NCBI RefSeq assembly: GCF_000830005.1
Contig: NZ_CP010407.1
Coordinates: forward strand, 5,336,001 to 5,400,000
DNA: 64,000 nt
Source of the DNA: Streptomyces vietnamensis
GTDB lineage: Bacteria > Actinomycetota > Actinomycetes > Streptomycetales > Streptomycetaceae
Reading direction: 5' to 3'
Below the pieces are notes generated by a model. It did no database searches. It had not been told where the DNA came from and saw only the letters and a list, made by a program, of their open reading frames with translations. Made by a program: the position numbers and the translations under genes. Positions 59,595 to 64,000 of the stretch are shown piece after piece; position 1 is the first letter of the stretch, and each line of letters opens with the position of its first letter.

Positions 59595-59971
59595 CCGGTT
59601 CGTACCCTTCTGTAGGGGTACGGGAGTTGGCGCCGCTCGGCAAAGCGCAGGAGCTTAGCCGGGCGGCGTCCTGCTGTCTCCCGTATCCATCAAATCCCTT
59701 GCGTCCACCCAGGTGTGAGCTTTCACACGCAACACGGAATTGCCTTGCGGCGTCGCCGTCCGGCAAAGTCTTGCTTCCGTCAGGCCCCGCATACGGCACA
59801 CGTGCACCCTCAAGGGTGCGCACCGCACCACACAACTCCACAGCCGTCGCCGTATGCCGCCCACAGCACCACGGGCCCGTGTCTTCTGTGACCCCGTACG
59901 TCGGAGACCAGTGCCAGGGGCAAGATTTCGCCCGCGTGGTCACCTGTGCGGGCGTGCTGGAAGGAAACCGT
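59595..59971. promoter_or_regulatory. Long leader/promoter region of the lytic transglycosylase
   Basis: A 377-bp gene-free region. It holds a GTGTGA-N4-TCACAC inverted repeat (59713-59728, Crp-like but with a shorter spacer than the usual site) and a small hairpin GCACCCT-CA-AGGGTGC (59804-59819). Conserved c-di-AMP (ydaO) riboswitch blocks were looked for and not seen. Confidence 0.5.
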
Positions 59972-60688
59972 GTGAGCCGGATCTCGGTCCGGGGATTCGC
60001 GGTGGCTTCGGCCACTGCGGTCACCACTGTCGGCGCCATCGCCGGTGTTGCCACGGGCAACGCCGCGCAGCCCTCGGACGACAACTTCGAGGCCACCGCG
60101 GCCGGCACCACGCTGCTCGCGGACATCCCCGCGGGCGAGCAGGCCCAGGTACAGGTCTCGTCCCTCTCGGAGCAGGCCGACGTCCAGGCCGCCGCCGCCG
60201 ACGCCGCCGCGAAGAAGACCGCGGAGGAAGCGGCCCGCATCCGCGCCGCCAAGGACGCCGAGGCGAAGAAGGAGGCCGCCGACAAGGCCGCCGCCGAGGC
60301 CAAGGCCGAGAAGGAGCGCAAGGAGCAGGAGGCGCAGGAGCGCGCCAGCCGCTCCGCGGCCCGCGACATCACGTCCTTCTCCGCGCAGGGCTCGTACAGC
60401 ATCTCCGAGGTCAAGTCGATGGCCCGGCAGATGATGGGCTCCGACCAGTTCCAGTGCTTCAGCAACATCGTGGACCACGAGTCCGGCTGGAACTACCGCG
60501 CCTCCAACCCGTCCTCGGGTGCCTACGGCCTCGTGCAGGCCCTCCCGGGCTCCAAGATGGCCTCGGCCGGTGCCGACTGGCAGACCAACCCCGCCACCCA
60601 GATCAAGTGGGGCCTCAGCTACATGGACGGCCGCTACGGCAGCCCGTGCGGCGCCTGGTCCTTCTGGCAGGCCAACCGCTGGTACTAG
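59972..60688 (+). CDS. Secreted lytic transglycosylase (SLT-like)
   Basis: 238 residues from GTG 59972 (AAGGAA upstream). Signal peptide (SATAVTTVGAIAGVATGNAAQ), a charged Ala/Lys/Glu coiled-coil linker (~75-130), and a C-terminal SLT/lysozyme-like domain with the catalytic Glu in IVDHESGWNYRASNPSSGAYGLVQALPG. Such enzymes cleave peptidoglycan glycan strands during growth or germination. It has its own terminator. Confidence 0.93.
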   Translation: MSRISVRGFAVASATAVTTVGAIAGVATGNAAQPSDDNFEATAAGTTLLADIPAGEQAQVQVSSLSEQADVQAAAADAAAKKTAEEAARIRAAKDAEAKKEAADKAAAEAKAEKERKEQEAQERASRSAARDITSFSAQGSYSISEVKSMARQMMGSDQFQCFSNIVDHESGWNYRASNPSSGAYGLVQALPGSKMASAGADWQTNPATQIKWGLSYMDGRYGSPCGAWSFWQANRWY

Positions 60689-60707
60689 TACCGCGCTCTC
60701 AACCTCG

Positions 60708-60742
60708 GGAAGCCCCTCACCGTCCTACGGTGAGGGGCTTCC
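60708..60742 (+). terminator. Terminator of the transglycosylase gene
   Basis: A 16-bp perfect stem (GGAAGCCCCTCACCGT with its complement) and 3-base loop, 20 bases after the stop. Confidence 0.9.
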
Positions 60743-60789
60743 TGCGTGTAGGTTCGCGGGGACGAGTCGGTGGGGGGAAGAAGGAAGAG

Positions 60790-62196
60790 ATGTCCGGAGT
60801 GCCAGGGTGGCTGGGACGGCTGGGCGCGAGCCTGAGCCGCATGGGTGAACGCCTCGACGAGCGCCGGGCCGAGGCGGAACGGGAGGATCCGCTCGGGCCG
60901 CCGTACGAGGTCGCCCTCGACGTCCCGTACGAGGCCGCGCCCGCGAGCGCGGCCGCCTCCGCACGGCCGGACGTCGACCCGGACACCGCCGGGCCCCTCC
61001 CGGACACCGTCCCCGCACCCCCCTCGTACGCACCGGCCGTCGCCGCCCGCCCCGACCCCGTCGCCGCCATCCCCTGGGGCATGCGCGTGGCCGCCGAGGC
61101 GAGTTGGCGGCTGCTCGTCCTCGCCGGCACGGTCTGGGTGCTGATGAAGGTGATCAGCTCCGTGCAGCTGGTCGTCCTCGCCTTCGTCGCCGCGCTCCTC
61201 GTCACCGCCCTGCTCCAGCCCACCGTGGCCATGCTGCGCCGCAAGGGCCTGCCCCGCGGGCTCGCCACCGCCGTCACCGCCGTCTCCGGCTTCGTCGTCA
61301 TGGGGCTGGTCGGCTGGTTCGTGGTCTGGCAGGTCATGGACAACGTCGACAACCTGTCCGACCGCGTCAAGGACGGCATCGAGGAACTCAAGCACTGGCT
61401 GCTCGACAGCCCGTTCCACGTCACCGAGCAGCAGATCAACGACATCGCCAAGAACCTCAGCGAGGCCATCGGCGCCAACGCCGAACAGATCACCTCCGCC
61501 GGACTCCAGGGCGTCACCGTCATCGTGGAGGCCATGACCGGCATACTCCTCGCGATGTTCTGCACCCTCTTCCTGCTCTACGACGGGAAGAAGGTCTGGG
61601 AGTGGACGCTCAAGCTGGTGCCCGCCCAGGCCCGGCCGGGCGTCGCCGGCGCGGGACCGCGCGCCTGGCGCACCCTCACCGCCTACGTCCGCGGCACGGT
61701 CCTCGTCGCCCTCATCGACGCCGTCTTCATCGGCCTCGGACTCTGGTTCCTCGACGTGCCGATGGCGGTGCCGCTGGCCGTCTTCATCTTCCTGTTCGCC
61801 TTCATCCCGCTGGTCGGCGCGGTCATCTCCGGCGCCCTCGCCTGCGTCGTCGCCCTCGTCACCAACGGCGTGTTCACCGCCCTCATGGTGCTCGTCGTCG
61901 TCCTCGCCGTGCAGCAGATCGAAGGCCACGTCCTCCAGCCGTTCATCCTCGGCCGGGCCGTCCGCGTCCACCCGCTCGCCGTCGTCCTCGCCGTCGCCGC
62001 CGGCGGCCTCACCGCGGGCATCGGCGGCGCCGTCGTCGCCGTGCCCCTGGTCGCCGTCCTCAACACGGTCGTCGGCTACCTGCGCGCGTACAGCACCGAA
62101 CAGGCCCTCCGCAGCACCCCGGAGCCGCGCGGGGCGACGGCCTTCGCCGTGGCACCGGTCCCGGCGCCGGGCACCGTCGAGGGGGAGCGCGCGTGA
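60790..62196 (+). CDS. AI-2E family transporter (permease-like)
   Basis: 468 residues. A disordered cytoplasmic N-terminus (~1-95) precedes about eight membrane segments. AI-2E motifs: LLVTALLQPTVAMLRRKGLPRGLATA and FIFLFAFIPLVGAVISG with a C-terminal QQIEGHVLQPFILGRAVRVHPL. Family members export small molecules or ions; the AI-2 link is historical. AAGGAAG precedes the ATG. Its stop overlaps the next gene (GTGA). Confidence 0.92.
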   Translation: MSGVPGWLGRLGASLSRMGERLDERRAEAEREDPLGPPYEVALDVPYEAAPASAAASARPDVDPDTAGPLPDTVPAPPSYAPAVAARPDPVAAIPWGMRVAAEASWRLLVLAGTVWVLMKVISSVQLVVLAFVAALLVTALLQPTVAMLRRKGLPRGLATAVTAVSGFVVMGLVGWFVVWQVMDNVDNLSDRVKDGIEELKHWLLDSPFHVTEQQINDIAKNLSEAIGANAEQITSAGLQGVTVIVEAMTGILLAMFCTLFLLYDGKKVWEWTLKLVPAQARPGVAGAGPRAWRTLTAYVRGTVLVALIDAVFIGLGLWFLDVPMAVPLAVFIFLFAFIPLVGAVISGALACVVALVTNGVFTALMVLVVVLAVQQIEGHVLQPFILGRAVRVHPLAVVLAVAAGGLTAGIGGAVVAVPLVAVLNTVVGYLRAYSTEQALRSTPEPRGATAFAVAPVPAPGTVEGERA

Positions 62197-62876
62197 TATC
62201 GGAGCCGGAGCTCGTGGGCGGCGCGGAGTTCGACGACCCCGAGGTGCTCACCGACGCCCCGCCACCGCGGCCGCCCCGGGACCGCCGCCCCTGGCTGTGG
62301 GCGCTGGGCGGCGCGGTGCTCGCCTCGGCGGTGTGGGGCGGCGGGCTGTACGCGTACGGGCAGCGGAAGGACCCGGGCCCGGACCTGGGCGGGTACCGGA
62401 CGCTGGCGGACGAGGGCGCGCTCTGCAAGACGGCGAAGCTGAAGGCGCTCGGCGGGATCCTCGGCAAGCGGAGCGAGGACGGCTACGGGCCCGAGATCGA
62501 CGATCCGGCCGTGTACGAGGCGTCCTGCTCGATGACCTTCGGCGGTCCGGACGTCGGGTACAGCGCCGACCTCATGTACACCCTGCACAAGGTGACGGAC
62601 CCGGAGTCCGAGTTCGCGGCGCGGGCGAAGAACGCCGAGATCACCACGCCGATCGGCGGTCTCGGGGAGCGGGCCTTCTTCAACGACGTGGGCGGCGAGG
62701 GCGGAGAGCTCCGGGTCCTCGACGGCCAGGTCGAGATCCAGCTCCGCCTCTACCGGTACGTCAACACCGACGAGAACGGGAACCCGCTCGGGAAGGCCGA
62801 GCCCACCGACCTCTCCGGGATCGACGTCCCGATGACCCAGGACGTGCTGGCGCTGATGGAGGCGCTCAAGAAGTGA
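62193..62876 (+). CDS. Membrane-anchored protein of unknown function
   Basis: 227 residues. GTG start overlaps the AI-2E stop by 4 bases, so the two are coupled. Cytoplasmic Pro/Asp-rich N-terminus (EDDPEV-like acidic), one membrane segment (~36-53, WALGGAVLASAVWGGGLYAYG), and an extracellular domain with one Cys pair (LCKTAKL, ASCSMTFGG). No family recognised. Confidence 0.82.
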   Translation: MISEPELVGGAEFDDPEVLTDAPPPRPPRDRRPWLWALGGAVLASAVWGGGLYAYGQRKDPGPDLGGYRTLADEGALCKTAKLKALGGILGKRSEDGYGPEIDDPAVYEASCSMTFGGPDVGYSADLMYTLHKVTDPESEFAARAKNAEITTPIGGLGERAFFNDVGGEGGELRVLDGQVEIQLRLYRYVNTDENGNPLGKAEPTDLSGIDVPMTQDVLALMEALKK

Positions 62877-62878
62877 CG

Positions 62879-62913
62879 GAAGGGCCCCGGGGTACAGAAC
62901 CCCGGGGCCCTTC
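62879..62913. terminator. Bidirectional terminator before ahpD
   Basis: A 15-bp perfect stem (GAAGGGCCCCGGGGT and complement) with a 5-base loop between convergent genes, 16 bases before the ahpD stop. Confidence 0.9.
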
Positions 62914-62928
62914 TCGTACAGCGATGCC

Positions 62929-63462
62929 CTACTCGGAGAGGACGGCCTCCGCGTCGAGCGTGACGCCGACCGCCTGGATCACCGCGGCGATCTTCACGGC
63001 CTCCTGGATCGTGGCGCGGTCGACACCGGCCTGGCGCAGGACCTGCTCGTGCGAGTCCAGGCACTGGCCGCAGCCGTTGATCGCGGAGACGGCCAGCGAC
63101 CACAGCTCGAAGTCGACCTTCTCGACGCCCGGGTTGCCGATGACGTTCATCCGCAGGCCGGCGCGCATCGTCCCGTACTCGGGGTCCGACAGCAGGTGCC
63201 GGGTCCGGTAGAAGACGTTGTTCATCGCCATGATCGCGGCGGCGGACTTGGCGGCCTGGTACGCCTCGGGCTTCAGGTTGGCCTGGGCCTCGGGCTCCAG
63301 CTCCTTGAGCACCTTCGGCGAGCGCGAGGCGATCGCGCAGGCGAGGACGGTGCCCCACAGCTGCTGCTGCGGGAGGTCGCTGTTGCCGATGACCGAACCG
63401 AGGTTCAGCTTCAGGTCCTTGGCGAAGTCCGGTATGGCGGACTTCAGTTCGTCGAGAGCCAT
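62929..63462 (-). CDS. ahpD: Alkyl hydroperoxide reductase AhpD
   Basis: 177 residues. AhpD fold with the redox CxxC in [20 protein letters not shown], plus the proton-relay Glu and His. AhpD passes electrons from dihydrolipoamide proteins to AhpC. ahpD lies 13 bases downstream of ahpC in one operon. In Streptomyces this operon is controlled by OxyR, whose gene is expected just past the window edge (not visible). Confidence 0.97.
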   Translation of the reverse strand: MALDELKSAIPDFAKDLKLNLGSVIGNSDLPQQQLWGTVLACAIASRSPKVLKELEPEAQANLKPEAYQAAKSAAAIMAMNNVFYRTRHLLSDPEYGTMRAGLRMNVIGNPGVEKVDFELWSLAVSAINGCGQCLDSHEQVLRQAGVDRATIQEAVKIAAVIQAVGVTLDAEAVLSE

Positions 63463-63475
63463 GTCGGATCCGCCC

Positions 63476-64000
63476 TTACTCGCCGGCGAGGAGCGCGGCC
63501 GCGTCGAGGGTGCTCTCGCCCTTGTTCCAGTTGCACGGGCACAGCTCGTCGGTCTGCAGGGCGTCGAGGACCCGCAGGACCTCCTTGGGGTTACGGCCCA
63601 CGGAACCGGCGGTCACCATCGTGAACTGGATCTCGTTGTTCGGGTCGACGATGAAGACGGCGCGCTGGGCGAAGCCGTCCTCGCCGCGGACGCCGCAGTC
63701 GCTCATGAGCTCGTGCTTCGAGTCGGCCAGCATCGGGAAGGGCAGGTCACGCAGGTCGGCGTGGTCCTTGCGCCAGGCGTGGTGGACGAACTCGGAGTCA
63801 CCGGAGACACCGAGGATCTGGGCGTCGCGGTCGGCGAACTCGTCGTTCAGCTTGCCGAACGCGGCGATCTCGGTCGGGCAGACGAAGGTGAAGTCCTTCG
63901 GCCAGAAGAACACCACGCGCCACTTGCCCTCGTAGGCCTTGTGGTCGATCTGCGCGAACTCCTTGCCGCTCTCCAGCGACACGCAGGCGGTCAGGTCGTA
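63476..64000 (-). CDS. ahpC: Peroxiredoxin AhpC (5' end outside the window)
   Basis: The visible 174 residues cover nearly the whole protein; only about ten N-terminal residues are cut off at the edge (first visible codons [12 protein letters not shown]). The peroxidatic Cys is in [14 protein letters not shown] and the resolving Cys in [10 protein letters not shown]. AhpC reduces H2O2, organic peroxides and peroxynitrite. It is co-transcribed with ahpD. The promoter and any OxyR site are not in this window. Confidence 0.97.
   Translation of the reverse strand, partial: YDLTACVSLESGKEFAQIDHKAYEGKWRVVFFWPKDFTFVCPTEIAAFGKLNDEFADRDAQILGVSGDSEFVHHAWRKDHADLRDLPFPMLADSKHELMSDCGVRGEDGFAQRAVFIVDPNNEIQFTMVTAGSVGRNPKEVLRVLDALQTDELCPCNWNKGESTLDAAALLAGE

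Noticed and set aside
59595..59971. c-di-AMP (ydaO) riboswitch upstream of the transglycosylase
   Set aside because: Known from some Streptomyces wall-hydrolase genes, but the conserved blocks are not recognisable here.

Overview
The window is chromosomal DNA from a Streptomyces-type actinomycete. Base composition is very GC-rich with strongly GC-biased third codon positions, GTG starts are common, and stop/start overlaps (ATGA, GTGA) are frequent. Lineage markers include two chaplins, a melC1-melC2 tyrosinase pair, GTP-dependent PEP carboxykinase, a DasR-type dre operator in front of a chitinase, and an actinobacterial Tad pilus locus. No rRNA, tRNA, CRISPR array, integrase, insertion sequence or large biosynthetic cluster was seen.

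Layout. (1) 1-4549, minus strand: exopolysaccharide genes (polymerase/ligase, polyprenyl-phosphate sugar transferase, glycosyltransferase) and a secreted protein. (2) 4650-10640: a cell-surface island with two chaplins, a Pro-rich repeat protein, two small secreted proteins, an LPDTG-anchored protein made largely of about 50 HPTG repeats, and the tyrosinase operon. (3) 10789-16302: DUF5949-like protein, VKOR-type thiol oxidoreductase, GH26-like hydrolase, a TetR/hemolysin III pair with a palindromic operator, and pckG. (4) 16432-21874: five overlapping minus-strand genes that join a TelA-type protein, two solute-binding-type proteins (one with a VWA domain), a membrane protein and a Tat-exported poly-gamma-glutamate hydrolase-like enzyme. 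(5) 22016-26028: a small gene behind a FurA/PerR-like box, an aminotransferase, a dispersed palindrome and an MptB-like mannosyltransferase. (6) 26002-31222: a divergent D-amino-acid/keto-sugar catabolic locus controlled by IclR. (7) 31284-36186: zinc carboxypeptidase, Ser/Thr kinase, and a GH18 chitinase with its dre site.

(8) 36412-47166: Tad pilus locus. CpaB, TadZ, two TadE-like proteins, CpaF, two micro-ORFs, TadB and TadC come first. An unrelated GntR/small-gene/LuxR-remnant segment follows, then the Flp pilin, a TadG-like gene carrying an apparent one-base frameshift, a lipoprotein and an OmpA-family protein. A prepilin peptidase that could serve this system lies at 53475-54212. (9) 47433-51855: glycine-rich secreted protein, decayed DNA containing an alpha/beta-hydrolase relic, and an AbiEi/DUF559-like protein. 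(10) 51887-55716: two multi-membrane proteins, DUF192 and the prepilin peptidase. (11) 55900-64000: a candidate 6C-type small RNA, aldo/keto reductase, isoprenyl transferase, PIN-PhoH protein with a candidate overlapping upstream small ORF, lytic transglycosylase, AI-2E permease, a membrane-anchored protein and the ahpC-ahpD pair (ahpC runs off the end).

The strongest leads are the HPTG-repeat wall protein inside the chaplin/tyrosinase island, the micro-ORF relay in the Tad operon, the TadG frameshift, the PhoAT-like ORF ahead of phoH, and the coupling of a polyglutamate-hydrolase-like gene to a TelA/VWA operon. All assignments come from reading the sequence and motif recall; no database search was run.
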